Positions 27,701-36,123 of a DNA stretch of 64,000 bases are shown here, in pieces (within the stretch, counting starts at the first letter, position 1; every line of letters begins with the position of its first letter). Under the pieces are notes generated by a model, which saw only the letters and a list, made by a program, of their open reading frames with translations, made no database searches and was not told the origin of the DNA. This DNA comes from Chitinophaga nivalis. Lineage in GTDB: Bacteria > Bacteroidota > Bacteroidia > Chitinophagales > Chitinophagaceae. The translations under genes were made by a program, and so were the position numbers. The stretch spans positions 4,635,989 through 4,699,988 of the forward strand of contig NZ_JAPDNR010000001.1 of assembly GCF_025989125.1 (NCBI RefSeq), given 5' to 3'.

Positions 27701-27854
27701 TCACAATCTGTGTATTGGTGACATCGGGGAAGGCCTCAATAGGTGTGTGCAAAAAGGAAAAAACACCTGCTATCACCAGTGTGACCACACTGATAAAAAC
27801 AAACAGTTTGTTCCTGAGAGAAAATGCTACAATATTTCTGATGAATTTATTCAT
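24753..27854 (-). CDS. Heavy-metal efflux RND pump, CusA/CzcA family
   Basis: 1033 residues, inner-membrane RND permease of the heavy-metal (HME) branch. It opens with NIVAFSLRNKLFVF and VTNTQIVIVTKWNGRSAQEVE. The TM4 signature is GAIDFGIIIDGAVVMVE, and late membrane segments include FGISAGVGFIALFGICIQNG. It exports metal ions from periplasm or cytoplasm using the proton gradient, with the CusB-like adaptor and CusC-like channel encoded just upstream. Cu/Ag versus Co/Zn/Cd specificity cannot be fixed by eye. The neighbouring DUF3347-like lipoprotein leans towards copper. Confidence 0.93.
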   Translation of the reverse strand: MNKFIRNIVAFSLRNKLFVFISVVTLVIAGVFSFLHTPIEAFPDVTNTQIVIVTKWNGRSAQEVERFVTLPIEVSMNAVQKKTSVRSVTMFGLSVVKIIFDDDVEDFFARQQVNNMLANIGLPDGASPEVQPPYGPTGEIFRYYLKSPKRDSRELLTWQNWVIDRQLRSVPGIADVVAFGGQEKIYEISADPVRLAKYDITPLELYQAVTKSNVNVGGDVIEKNGQAYVVRGIGLLNSISDIQNIIIQNINGVPLLVKDLAHVHEASAPRVGQVGLDKNDDLVEGIVVMRKGENPTEVLHRLKDKLKELNETVLPEDITMETFYDRDNLMEFCTHTVMHNLVEGIIFVTVIVFIFMADWRTTVIVSIIIPLALLFAFMCLRLKGMSANLLSMGAIDFGIIIDGAVVMVEGVFVMLDHKATKYGMARFNKMAKLGWIKQTGGELAKAIFFSKLIIIISLIPIFSFQKVEGKMFSPLAWTLGFALLGALLFTLTLVPVLCSILLHKNVKEKHNVVVIFFDRIVTRGFNWTYRNKRLSLVLALSFMVLTFFSARFLGTEFLPQLNEGSLWVTTELPMSMSLTESTRMAHLIRSDLGNFPEVKKVLSQVGRSNDGTDPNGFYFVQYQVDLAPKAEWKRAITQDELIAQMEQRLKKYPGIILNFSQPISDNVSEAVAGFKAANGVKIFGSDLVKLEALSQQVMAQLKTVPGIKDLGVIRNIGQPEMSINLDDNKMAQYGVSTGDAQAVIEMAIGGKTATQLYEGEKKFDIRIRYDENYRKTEEDLANLMVPSINNNKVPLKEIADIKTITGPAFIYRDSNKRFIGIKFSVRDRDLGSTIAEAQARINKVIKLPKGYSIGWTGEFENQVRATQRLGQVVPISIVAIFMILFIMLGNVKDAGLVLMNVPFALIGGILALHVTHMNFGISAGVGFIALFGICIQNGVILISVFHKNLQARLSLNESIRLGVQSRIRPVVMTALMAAIGLVPAALSHGIGSETQKPLAIVVIGGLITATVLTLLVFPIIFYGAYKNRKEALV

Positions 27855-27975
27855 AAATCCGGTGCTTTAGATAGCCATGCTGGTCTTTCACTTTAAGTGG
27901 TTGTTTCGCCCGCAGGAGGGGCTGTAAACGATGCTCAAAGCAATATGTAGCCTGGTAAGATGAATCATGGCAGTA

Positions 27976-29067
27976 TTAGTCTTTCAGTGCGTCGTAAATG
28001 AGCAGCTGATTTTTTGAAATCACTTTCTCTTCCGGTTTCAATCCGGCAGAGATGTAGGTGATATCACCCGCTGTTTTGGCTACTTCTACCTGACGTACGC
28101 TGATATTGAATTTATCCTTGAATACCAGCACAAAGTTTTTACTGTTGTCAAAAATGATGGCGGCAGAAGGCACTGCTATCTGCTCGTCATTATCCTGATA
28201 GGTCACGTATACCGTGGCAAACATCTCCGGTTTCAGCAGCATGTTTTTATTGTCGATACGTATCCTTACCTGCATGGTTTTGGTGGCAGGGTCCAGGAAG
28301 TTGTAGATCTTGTCGATCTTGCCGTGGAAGGGCTGATCGGGGTAGCTTACTGTTACCACGTCTGCTTCGTATCCTTCTTTGATGCGGGCGATATCTGTTT
28401 CAAATACATTGGCCATTACCCATACATCATCCAGTTCAGAAATGGTAAAGATATTCGTACTGTTATCGGTACGGATTTCCATACTGTTGTTGATGTTTTT
28501 TTCGATGATATAGCCGGAGATAGGTGCGGTAACAAGATAGGTGGCGCCTTTTCCTTTGCGATATATTTTAAAGAGGTCGTTCAGCCGGTTGATTTCTGCA
28601 TCTGATTTTTGTACCTCTCCTTTGGCATTCACCACATCTTTTTCGGTACTCAGACGGCTGTCGTACAGGTCCTGCGCTACTTTCAGGTTTTTGTCTGCCA
28701 CATTGCGGTCAGACCTGGCCTGCGCCAGTTGTTTTTCATAGTCGGCAATTTCCGCACTGTGTATCACGGCCAGTACCTGTCCTTTCTGTACATAATCGCC
28801 CAGCTGTACTTTAATATCTTCCACATAGCCACTTACCAGCGGATATACTTTCAATACCTTACCACCATTGGGTGCTACCTTACCGGAAAGCCGCAATTCA
28901 TTCAGTACCGGTTCCATACGGGCAGTGTCTATGCGGATATTTTTCAGCATAGTATCACTGAGTACGAAGGTACTTTTCTCGGCTTCTTCTGCCTGGGTAT
29001 CCTTGCAGCCACTCCATATAATGGCCGCCAATAAACAAAAGCCGAGGAATATAATAGGCCGTTTCAT
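27976..29067 (-). CDS. RND periplasmic adaptor (CusB/CzcB-like), lipoprotein
   Basis: About 363 residues from the ATG at 29067. This start is preferred over one 57 bp upstream because MKRPIIFLGFCLLAAIIWSGC is a clean lipoprotein signal (lipobox WSGC) and begins 4 bp after the cusC-like stop. A biotinyl-lipoyl hairpin follows (GDYVQKGQVLAVIHSAE), then a helical hairpin, a beta-barrel and a membrane-proximal domain. It links the inner-membrane pump to the outer-membrane channel. Confidence 0.92.
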   Translation of the reverse strand: MKRPIIFLGFCLLAAIIWSGCKDTQAEEAEKSTFVLSDTMLKNIRIDTARMEPVLNELRLSGKVAPNGGKVLKVYPLVSGYVEDIKVQLGDYVQKGQVLAVIHSAEIADYEKQLAQARSDRNVADKNLKVAQDLYDSRLSTEKDVVNAKGEVQKSDAEINRLNDLFKIYRKGKGATYLVTAPISGYIIEKNINNSMEIRTDNSTNIFTISELDDVWVMANVFETDIARIKEGYEADVVTVSYPDQPFHGKIDKIYNFLDPATKTMQVRIRIDNKNMLLKPEMFATVYVTYQDNDEQIAVPSAAIIFDNSKNFVLVFKDKFNISVRQVEVAKTAGDITYISAGLKPEEKVISKNQLLIYDALKD

Positions 29068-29071
29068 GCGC

Positions 29072-30364
29072 TTAAAGTTTAAATAGTTCTTGTCCTGTTG
29101 CATAGTTGAGTTCTTCGTAGGCATTTACCCGGTTGGATAAAAACTTATTGATATTTTTTGCGTTGTCGCTGTAGCTGTTGAAGTAATCGATAAACTGCAG
29201 GAGAGAGATGTTGCCTTTACTGAAATTTCTGGCTACTTCTGCAATGAGGGTATCAAATTCTCCCTGGAACTGGTGCAGGTCGAAGCCTTTGTAACGTTTT
29301 TCCAGTGCTACGATACGCTGATAGGCGGTCAGTACTTCCGACTGGGCAACAGATTGTTGTTGCAGGAGCTGCTGCTGTACGGCGTTTACCTGGGAGGCGG
29401 CAGCCCGGATGTTACCCTGGTTGCGGTTCCACACCGGCAGGTCGATGCCGAACGTCAAGCCTATAAAATGAGGGATATAGCTACCTTGTTTGTCATAGGT
29501 AGCGCCAACATGGATGTCGGGTACGGCCATGGATTGTTGCAGGCGGTAATTGAGTCCGGCGCTCTGGTATTGGGCGGCGGCTATTCTTACATCCGGCCGG
29601 TATTTCGCGGCGCTATCCAGCAGCTGCGGTAGTTGTATCTTATCGAGGGTATAGCTGGCGAGATCGCTGGGCTGTAATATGGCATCATAAAAATCCTGCG
29701 TATGCAGCAGTTGCTGCAGGTTTTTCTGGGCATCCAGTTCCTGTTGTTTCAGATCGGCATAATCATTTTCGATACCTACCTGCAATGCCTGCAACCTGAT
29801 CAGATCAGAGTGGGCTACACTCCCTTTTTTATCCGCAGTAATATAGGCGTCTACAATGGTTTGCAGATTGCCCAATTGTTCTTTCAATACTTTTTCTGTC
29901 CGCCGCAGATAGTAGATATTATAGAAGTTGGCCCGCAATTGCAACCGCAGCGTACGTACCAGCTCATCAAAGGTGGCTTCATTCATTTTCACGGCTGTTG
30001 CGGCCAGCTGTACATTTTTGTTCCTTTTACCGGCCAGCTGTATCAGCTGATCAATGGTATACTGGGTTTCCCCGCCACGGCCGATATCAAATGGTCTCGG
30101 CTTTTCCATACTTCTGAATCCCAATACGGTACTCAGGGAAGGGTTATTCCATAGCTTCGCCTGCCGGATTAATGCTTTGGAGGCATCTGTCTGATAGCGT
30201 TGTGCAAGTAATAAATAATTCTTAACCAGGAAGGAATCTTCAACGGCCTGTAAGGTGACCGGCCGGGGTACGGTCTGTGCCTGAGAAGGTTGCATAAAGC
30301 CCAGACAGCAAACGTATCCTGACATAATCAGTGTACGCATAGTTCGCATAATGCCAAATTTCAT
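29072..30364 (-). CDS. TolC-family outer-membrane channel (CusC/CzcC-like)
   Basis: 430 residues. A signal peptide ends near QPSQAQ. The two outer-membrane efflux repeats show the usual long coiled helices (YQTDASKALIRQAKLWNNPSL and LTAYQRIVALEKRYKG). It is the first gene of the efflux operon, followed by the adaptor and pump on the same strand. The exact start among M1, M6 and M9 is uncertain. A 16-bp palindrome lies just upstream. Confidence 0.9.
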   Translation of the reverse strand: MKFGIMRTMRTLIMSGYVCCLGFMQPSQAQTVPRPVTLQAVEDSFLVKNYLLLAQRYQTDASKALIRQAKLWNNPSLSTVLGFRSMEKPRPFDIGRGGETQYTIDQLIQLAGKRNKNVQLAATAVKMNEATFDELVRTLRLQLRANFYNIYYLRRTEKVLKEQLGNLQTIVDAYITADKKGSVAHSDLIRLQALQVGIENDYADLKQQELDAQKNLQQLLHTQDFYDAILQPSDLASYTLDKIQLPQLLDSAAKYRPDVRIAAAQYQSAGLNYRLQQSMAVPDIHVGATYDKQGSYIPHFIGLTFGIDLPVWNRNQGNIRAAASQVNAVQQQLLQQQSVAQSEVLTAYQRIVALEKRYKGFDLHQFQGEFDTLIAEVARNFSKGNISLLQFIDYFNSYSDNAKNINKFLSNRVNAYEELNYATGQELFKL

Positions 30365-30387
30365 GACACAAAGCTCACCAAGTGAGA

Positions 30388-30403
30388 TTAAAGGAACCTT
30401 TAA
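30388..30403. promoter_or_regulatory. Palindrome upstream of efflux operon
   Basis: TTAAAGG-AA-CCTTTAA, perfect 7-bp arms, 24 bp before the cusC-like ATG and inside the 137-bp gap to the kinase gene. It is a candidate operator for the adjacent response regulator or for another metal sensor. Confidence 0.4.
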
Positions 30404-30501
30404 GGGATATTAAAAAGAAATTAAAATCAGGCCGCCGGATGGCACGGCCATGCTATTGCAGTCCGGGTGGGGGACTGGTGGCAGGTGGCTGTGAGGTGCT
30501 A

Positions 30502-31872
30502 TCAGATATGTGGCAGGATCACGGTAAAGATGGTACCACCGCCGGTATTAGGCGTTACGGTAATGTGGCCGCGATGCAGCTGCACAATTTTTTTACAGAT
30601 AGATAAACCCAATCCGTGTCCACGGATCTGCAGCGCATTTTGTCCGCGGTAGAAAGGTTCGAAAATTTTATTGATCTCCGCAGGCGGAATACCGATGCCG
30701 TTATCCTTTACCTGTATGGTCATGTATTGGGTGAAGAAATCGATCGCGATATAGGCGGTATTGTCTGCAGAAAACTTACAGGCATTATCTGTCAGATTCA
30801 GGAATAATACTTTCAAAAGGTTTTCATTACCCAAACAGGTGACAAGCGAATCGTTGTCGGGTACCTTCACAAACTGGATATCTACTTTACCGGGCACCTT
30901 ATTTTTCAGGTGTATCAGGTTGGTCATCTCCATCAGCAATTCATCCATACGTACAGGGCTGAAAGTAAATTCCTGCTGCCGCATTTCCGACTGGGCCAGT
31001 TGCAACAGGCCATTGGAAAGGTCGGAGAGGTTCTCTGCATCTTCCAGTACCGATACCAGCAGGGCATGATATTCTTCCTTGCTTCTGTCTTTGGATAAGG
31101 TTACCTGCAGCTGGCTGATGATTGCTGCCAGCGGCGTTCTTAATTCGTGTGAGGCATTGCTCACGAAACTTTTCTGCAGGTCGAATGATTCACTGAGACG
31201 TAGCAACATCGTGTTGAAATTCGCTCCCAGCTTGGCAATTTCGTCTTTCCCTTTTACAGCTACCTGGGTATCCTGCAGGTTATTGGCGTTGATGGTATCT
31301 ACCTGTTTCACCAGCCTGTCAATAGGCTGCACCATTTTACGGGCAAAGAAATAACCTACACCTACCAATACAAACAGGGCGATAATCAGCTCCAGCAGCA
31401 GGATTTGCTGCAGGCTTTGCAGGTTTTGAAAACCGTATTTATCAAAAGAAGATACAATAACGATAACAGATACTGCTCCTTCTGTATAATACACACCTAC
31501 TACTTCACCGCCGCCTTTATCGTAGCTGTATAGTTTGTTTTGTTTGATATAATCCAGCAGGCTGGGGTGGGTGCGGATGGTCGTATCTTTCAGATTGCTG
31601 TACAGCAGATCGTAGGAGGGATTGTATACCAGGATGGTTTCTTTATAAAGATCCTGGAAGGTAGTCCGGTCCAGCTTTCGCAGCAGATCTACTTTTACGT
31701 GCCCGTCTTCAATAATAACATTGGCAATGGAACGTGCGCGGTACTCCAGGCGTTCCAGGTATTCTGCCTTGCGGGATTTGGCGGAGAAATAATAGGCCAG
31801 TCCTGCAAATGCGATGAGCATGAACGTAGCAGAAAGGGTGTAATAAAGTGCTATCTTATATTTTATCTTCAA
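30502..31872 (-). CDS. Membrane sensor histidine kinase (metal-efflux associated)
   Basis: 456 residues from a TTG start at 31872. Two membrane segments (about 8-30 and 155-180) flank a periplasmic sensor of about 125 residues. A HAMP domain follows, then the phosphoacceptor box with H242 in NASHELRTPL. The ATPase N box is NLTDNACKF, the G1 box DNGIGIP and the G2 box GHGLGLSI. Its start is 29 bp after the response-regulator stop. By position it probably senses periplasmic metal ions and controls the efflux operon. The signal itself is inferred. Confidence 0.93.
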   Translation of the reverse strand: MKIKYKIALYYTLSATFMLIAFAGLAYYFSAKSRKAEYLERLEYRARSIANVIIEDGHVKVDLLRKLDRTTFQDLYKETILVYNPSYDLLYSNLKDTTIRTHPSLLDYIKQNKLYSYDKGGGEVVGVYYTEGAVSVIVIVSSFDKYGFQNLQSLQQILLLELIIALFVLVGVGYFFARKMVQPIDRLVKQVDTINANNLQDTQVAVKGKDEIAKLGANFNTMLLRLSESFDLQKSFVSNASHELRTPLAAIISQLQVTLSKDRSKEEYHALLVSVLEDAENLSDLSNGLLQLAQSEMRQQEFTFSPVRMDELLMEMTNLIHLKNKVPGKVDIQFVKVPDNDSLVTCLGNENLLKVLFLNLTDNACKFSADNTAYIAIDFFTQYMTIQVKDNGIGIPPAEINKIFEPFYRGQNALQIRGHGLGLSICKKIVQLHRGHITVTPNTGGGTIFTVILPHI

Positions 31873-31901
31873 AGCAGCAGTATAATATCCGGATAACAGA
31901 A

Positions 31902-32588
31902 TTATTCTTCGGAGAGATAATATCCCATACCTGTTTTCGTGTGCAGGAGTTTCTGATCGAAATCTTTGTCAATTTTCTTACGGAGGAAATTCATGTATAC
32001 TTCGATCACGTTGGTACCGGTATCAAAATCGATATCCCATACCTTTTCCGCGATGGTTAGTTTGGAGATGACTTTTCCTTTATGTAAGGCCAGAAATTCG
32101 AGCAGCTGATATTCTTTGGCGGTGAGGGCTATTTTTTTGCCGCCCCGTGTGACCTCTTTTTTCTCGCGGTCTATTTCCAGGTCGGCAATACTGATTTTAA
32201 ACTGAGTGCTTTGTGCGGCCACAGCGCCGGCACGTTTCAGGAATACCCGGATGCGGGCCAGCAGTTCCCGGAAGTCGAAAGGTTTTACCAGGTAATCATC
32301 TGCGCCCAGCTCGAAGGCCTGCATTTTATCTTCCATGCCGCCGAGGGCAGTGAGCATAATCACCGGTATACGGTTGTTTTTGTGGCGGATCACCTCACAC
32401 AGTTCATAGCCGTTGCTGTGGGGGAGGTTCAGATCCAGTATAACGAGGTCGTAATGGTTGCTGGCTGCCAGGCTTTTTCCCATGCGGCCATCATAGGCTA
32501 CATCCACTTCAAATCCGTTTTCTTCCAACCCTTTTTTAACGGCATTGGCCACTTTTACTTCATCTTCTACAACCAGTATCTTTTGCAT
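31902..32588 (-). CDS. OmpR-family response regulator
   Basis: 228 residues from the ATG at 32588 (MQKILVVEDE). A longer frame upstream runs through an inverted repeat and is unlikely to be translated. The receiver domain has phosphoacceptor D52 in VILDLNLPHSNGYE and K in the YLVKPF segment. The C-terminal winged helix has LTAKEYQLLEFLA and VIEVYMNFLRKKID. It is the partner of the histidine kinase 29 bp downstream, and it probably activates the CusCBA-like operon. Confidence 0.94.
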   Translation of the reverse strand: MQKILVVEDEVKVANAVKKGLEENGFEVDVAYDGRMGKSLAASNHYDLVILDLNLPHSNGYELCEVIRHKNNRIPVIMLTALGGMEDKMQAFELGADDYLVKPFDFRELLARIRVFLKRAGAVAAQSTQFKISIADLEIDREKKEVTRGGKKIALTAKEYQLLEFLALHKGKVISKLTIAEKVWDIDFDTGTNVIEVYMNFLRKKIDKDFDQKLLHTKTGMGYYLSEE

Positions 32589-32620
32589 AACGAAGACAGG
32601 GGGTTTAATACTGAAATTAC

Positions 32621-32653
32621 GCATTACAGGTACAGGATGTGCACCTGTAATGC
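32621..32653. promoter_or_regulatory. Inverted repeat upstream of response regulator
   Basis: GCATTACAGGT (32621-32631) and ACCTGTAATGC (32643-32653) form perfect 11-bp arms 22 bp centre to centre, 32 bp before the response-regulator ATG. The spacing of two helical turns suits a dimeric OmpR-type operator (autoregulation). It could instead act as a terminator for the ABC-F gene, but no T tract follows. Confidence 0.5.
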
Positions 32654-32684
32654 ATCCTTTCATACGGGTAGTTACATCCGCCCG

Positions 32685-34655
32685 TTAGCTGGTCAGGTTC
32701 GCTTCCAGCTGCATTATTTTCTCGAACAATTGTTCATATTGCTGATTGGCTCTTTCCAGGTATTTGAGTACATCCTGGTACTCATTTTCTACCTGGGCAA
32801 ACCTGTTTTTATCATTGTAGATCTCCGGTGTTCCAAGACTGGCTTCCAGGTTGCTTTTCCGTTCTTTCAAACTGGCTACCTGTCCTTCTACCTGAGAGAA
32901 CTGTTTTTGCTGTTTTTGCAGCTCGCGTTGTACATCTTTGTTGATAGCGCCTTTGGTGGCATTGGCAGCTGCTGATTGCGACTGACTTTCCTTTTTCGTT
33001 TCTGCGTTATTGTTAGACTGCGATAATTTGGTCGTAGCAGCAGCAGGGGCATTGGTCGCCATTCTCTTTTTCCACTCTTCCCATTCTGTGTAGGTACCTT
33101 TGAATTCCTTGATTTCTCCGTCTACAATCTCCCAGATTTTGTTGGCGGTCTGGCTCACAAAATAACGGTCGTGCGATACGAGTACCAGGCTACCATCATA
33201 TTTGTTCAGTGCATCAATCAGCATCTGTACAGAGTTCATGTCCAGGTGGTTCGTCGGCTCATCGAGCATGAGGAAGTTGGCCTGGCTGATGATGGTTTTA
33301 GCCAGTGCCACCCTTGCTTTTTCGCCTCCGGAGAGTATCTTGATCTTCTTAAATACATCGTCGCCGGTGAAGAGGAAACAGCCCAGCAGTTGCCGGAGCT
33401 CCAGTTCGGTGCGGCCGCTGCCAAAGTTTTTCAGTTCATCCAGTATTTCGCAGTTAAGGTCCAGTGATTCCAGCTGGTGCTGTGCATAGAAGCTGGTTAC
33501 CACGTTGTGACCGGGTACCCGTTCCCCTTCCATAGGTTCCATACCGAATATGATACGGAGGAGGGTGGATTTCCCTTTACCGTTGGCGCCTATCAGGGCT
33601 ATTTTATCACCGCGGTTGATTTCCGCGCTGGTATTTTTTAAGATAGAAATAGGACCGAAGCTCTTGCTGATATTATTCAGGGTACATAAAATCTTACCGG
33701 GAGTTTTGTCCACGGAGAAGTTGATCCTGATTTTAGAAGGGCCGTTGTCTACCTGTTCCACGCGGTCCAGTTTATCCAGTCGTTTGGCAATACTCTGCGC
33801 CTGGGCGGCTTTAGAGGCTTTTGCCTTAAAACGTTCAATGAAACGTTCCTGCTGGCGGATATAATCCTGCTGGTTATCGTAGGCACGCTGCTGCATTTCC
33901 CGGCGCAGTTCTTTTTCCACTTCGTAATCGGCGTAGCTACCAGCGTAGTGGTGCAGCTGCTGCTGATATACTTCCACAATTTTATTGACCATACGATCCA
34001 GGAAATAGCGGTCGTGAGAAACGATGATAACGGCGCCGTTATAACCAATCAGGTATCTTTCCAGCCATTCGATGGAGGGAAGATCCAGGTGGTTCGTGGG
34101 CTCATCGAGCATGAGTACATCCGGTTGCTGTAAGATGAGGCGGGCCAGGAGTACACGCATACGCCATCCTCCGGAGAACTGGTTGTAAGGACGATCCAGG
34201 TCGGCAGTGGTAAAACCTAAGCCTTCGAGTACCTGGGCCGTTTTGTGCTTCATATTATAGCCGTCCAGTGCTTCAAATTCGTGCAGCTTGTCACTGAATT
34301 CGTGCAGCAGTTCGTCGGTCTGACTTTCTTCCAGCTCTTTGGTGATACGTTCAATATCTTTTTCCAGTTCCAATGCCTTGCCGAAGGCCATCATACCTAC
34401 GGTGAGGATGGATTCTTCGGTTTCAAAGCTGAGGAGGTCCTGGTTAAAGAAGCCGATAGTCAGGTTTTTGCTTTTATTAACACTTCCTTTGGAAATAGAA
34501 TATTCTCCGTTGATAATGCGCAGCAGGGTGGATTTACCGGTTCCGTTCAATCCGATAAGTCCTACACGGTCTCCTGGTTCAATATGCCAGGAAGAATCTT
34601 CCAGTATCACCCTGGAGCCAAACTCAAATGTAATGTCCTGTAATGCGATCAACAT
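32685..34655 (-). CDS. ABC-F family ATPase
   Basis: 656 residues from the ATG at 34655 (MLIALQDITFEFG). An upstream extension of the frame lacks family similarity and crosses the promoter. Two ABC cassettes have Walker A GLNGTGKST and GANGKGKST, signatures FSGGWRMR and LSGGEKAR, and Walker B VLMLDEPTNHLDL and FLMLDEPTNHLDM. The inter-domain linker is helical and rich in Arg/Gln. A Gln/Asn-rich stretch and a Uup-like C-terminal coiled coil follow. There is no membrane domain: ABC-F proteins act on ribosomes, in translation quality control or antibiotic protection. Its subfamily is not settled. Confidence 0.93.
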   Translation of the reverse strand: MLIALQDITFEFGSRVILEDSSWHIEPGDRVGLIGLNGTGKSTLLRIINGEYSISKGSVNKSKNLTIGFFNQDLLSFETEESILTVGMMAFGKALELEKDIERITKELEESQTDELLHEFSDKLHEFEALDGYNMKHKTAQVLEGLGFTTADLDRPYNQFSGGWRMRVLLARLILQQPDVLMLDEPTNHLDLPSIEWLERYLIGYNGAVIIVSHDRYFLDRMVNKIVEVYQQQLHHYAGSYADYEVEKELRREMQQRAYDNQQDYIRQQERFIERFKAKASKAAQAQSIAKRLDKLDRVEQVDNGPSKIRINFSVDKTPGKILCTLNNISKSFGPISILKNTSAEINRGDKIALIGANGKGKSTLLRIIFGMEPMEGERVPGHNVVTSFYAQHQLESLDLNCEILDELKNFGSGRTELELRQLLGCFLFTGDDVFKKIKILSGGEKARVALAKTIISQANFLMLDEPTNHLDMNSVQMLIDALNKYDGSLVLVSHDRYFVSQTANKIWEIVDGEIKEFKGTYTEWEEWKKRMATNAPAAATTKLSQSNNNAETKKESQSQSAAANATKGAINKDVQRELQKQQKQFSQVEGQVASLKERKSNLEASLGTPEIYNDKNRFAQVENEYQDVLKYLERANQQYEQLFEKIMQLEANLTS

Positions 34656-34684
34656 AAAATATAAAAAATTGGATAAAAAACGTG

Positions 34685-34692
34685 CAAAGTTA
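34685..34692 (-). promoter_or_regulatory. -7 element for the ABC-F gene
   Basis: On the minus strand this reads TAACTTTG, an exact TAnnTTTG match, 30 bp before the chosen ATG. It supports the shorter start. Confidence 0.6.
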
Positions 34693-34832
34693 AGGATAAA
34701 TGTCTGAATTCTAGCGAATATGATTAAAATGATTAACCTGAAATGTTGGAGCAGCAACAGGTGCCGGTTTTTCAGGCAATGATTACGGCAGTTTGGGTGG
34801 TGCGGCCTGTTGTGTTGTCACTGCATTTTAAT

Positions 34833-34840
34833 TAGTTTTG
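34833..34840 (+). promoter_or_regulatory. -7 element for the DUF3347-like lipoprotein
   Basis: TAGTTTTG, a TAnnTTTG match, 18 bp before the ATG at 34858. Confidence 0.5.
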
Positions 34841-34857
34841 TTACAAAGAGAAATTAC

Positions 34858-35448
34858 ATGAGTTTTAAAGTATGCGTTCCCGTTGGCACCTTCTTACTGG
34901 CTGCCACGTTACTGGCTTGTCAGCAGAATACCTCCAAACAGGAAGGGCAGGAGCAAACAGTGGCCGGCGAAGCCCTGCAGGCGCCTTACAACCCCGTTTT
35001 CTATGACTCCCTGCAAACGGCGATGCAATCTTATTATCAGCTGTCGGCAGCCCTGGTAAAGGCAGATACAGCCGCCGCCAATGTAGCGGCAGCGGGCCTG
35101 AAATTGCATGTAGATAGTTTGCCGGTATCATTGTTGCAAATGGATAGCACACATCTGGGAACGATCAGCAGCACCACCGGCAGTATCAGTGCCGAACTAT
35201 TGGCTTTCCCGGCGGAAGCTACCCTGGAAGGCAAACGGGAGGCATTTCAGATGGTATCGGAAATGTTGTTTGACCTGGTACGGAACACCGGCCTGAAAGG
35301 GCAGACCATTTATCACCAGTATTGCCCGATGGCTTTCGATAATAAAGGAGCTTACTGGCTGAGTGATAAGCCGGGTATTCTGAATCCTTATTTTGGAGAT
35401 GAGATGCTGGAGTGCGGAGAAACGAAAGATACTTTGCGTTACAAGTAG
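34858..35448 (+). CDS. DUF3347-like metal-associated lipoprotein
   Basis: 196 residues from the ATG at 34858, which gives a lipoprotein signal with lipobox LLAC and mature C20 or so. An earlier in-frame start adds no signal features. The C-terminal motif is distinctive: YHQYCPMAF, then WLSDKPGILNPYFG, then EMLECGET. This is the DUF3347 pattern, found with copper-efflux genes in Bacteroidota and likely to bind metal through its Cys and Met residues. It is divergent from the ABC-F gene and about 4.5 kb from the CusCBA-like operon. The copper link is inference. Confidence 0.8.
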   Translation: MSFKVCVPVGTFLLAATLLACQQNTSKQEGQEQTVAGEALQAPYNPVFYDSLQTAMQSYYQLSAALVKADTAAANVAAAGLKLHVDSLPVSLLQMDSTHLGTISSTTGSISAELLAFPAEATLEGKREAFQMVSEMLFDLVRNTGLKGQTIYHQYCPMAFDNKGAYWLSDKPGILNPYFGDEMLECGETKDTLRYK

Positions 35449-35565
35449 GTAGTAGTGCGGGCGATCGGCGCAGCTGATGCAGTAGGAGCGGAGGGCAGCA
35501 TGCCTGACGGTGTGGGGAAGGTAATTAGGTAAGGAGAAAACAGTGAAGGGGGTAATAGCGGGGTC

Positions 35566-36123
35566 TTATTTTCTCATCATGAAATTGATGATGGCCAATA
35601 CGGAGCCGATGATAGCGATGAATTGCACCAGGCTGGCAATACCGATACTGCTTTTAAGATCGGATTTCACCTGTTCGATTTTTACGTTGGTTTGTGCGCC
35701 GGCGTCTATCAGTTTTAGGTGCAGCTCATGAATGTCTTGTTTTAACTCAAATTTTGTGTCCACAATTTGGGTTTCCACATGCTGAATTTTGCTGCTGAGA
35801 GTAGTTTCTACATGTTGGATCTTGGTTTCAACATGCTGAATCTCGCCTCTGAGTGTAGTGGCAACCTGTTGGATCTCACTTCTGAGGGTAGTTTCAACGT
35901 GTTGAATTTCACCTCTGAGCGTAGTCTCTACCTGTTGGATCTCTTTGCGGAGCACACCTTCGGTTGTTTTGAGTGCTTCTTTGGTCGCTAATCCGGCAAT
36001 GGCAGTTGCATAATGCCTTTGGGAAGACTCCTCCAGTGCCACCACCAGCCCGGCAGCCTTTTCATCCGGCAAATGGAGGTCGTGCCGGAAAATGTCATAA
36101 AGTTTTAAATTGACAGCAATCAT
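35566..36123 (-). CDS. Coiled-coil protein with hendecad repeats and C-terminal membrane anchor
   Basis: 185 residues. The globular N-terminal part (1-55) starts IAVNLKLYDIFRHDLHLP. Residues 58-119 form a coiled coil of 11-residue repeats of LRxEIQxVETT type: four full copies, one 7-residue copy (IQHVETT, 102-108) and a last full copy. Residues 161-181 form a membrane segment (GIASLVQFIAIIGSVLAIIN). The layout resembles the DUF1640/CCDC90 family of coiled-coil membrane proteins, but this match is by shape only. It is monocistronic and divergent from thrS. Function is unknown. Confidence 0.75.
   Translation of the reverse strand: MIAVNLKLYDIFRHDLHLPDEKAAGLVVALEESSQRHYATAIAGLATKEALKTTEGVLRKEIQQVETTLRGEIQHVETTLRSEIQQVATTLRGEIQHVETKIQHVETTLSSKIQHVETQIVDTKFELKQDIHELHLKLIDAGAQTNVKIEQVKSDLKSSIGIASLVQFIAIIGSVLAIINFMMRK
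35767..35952 (-). repeat. 33-bp tandem repeat coding hendecads
   Basis: A 33-bp unit encodes the repeats at residues 58-119 of the coiled-coil protein. One unit is shortened to 21 bp (seven residues), keeping the frame and exchanging a hendecad for a heptad. Confidence 0.7.
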
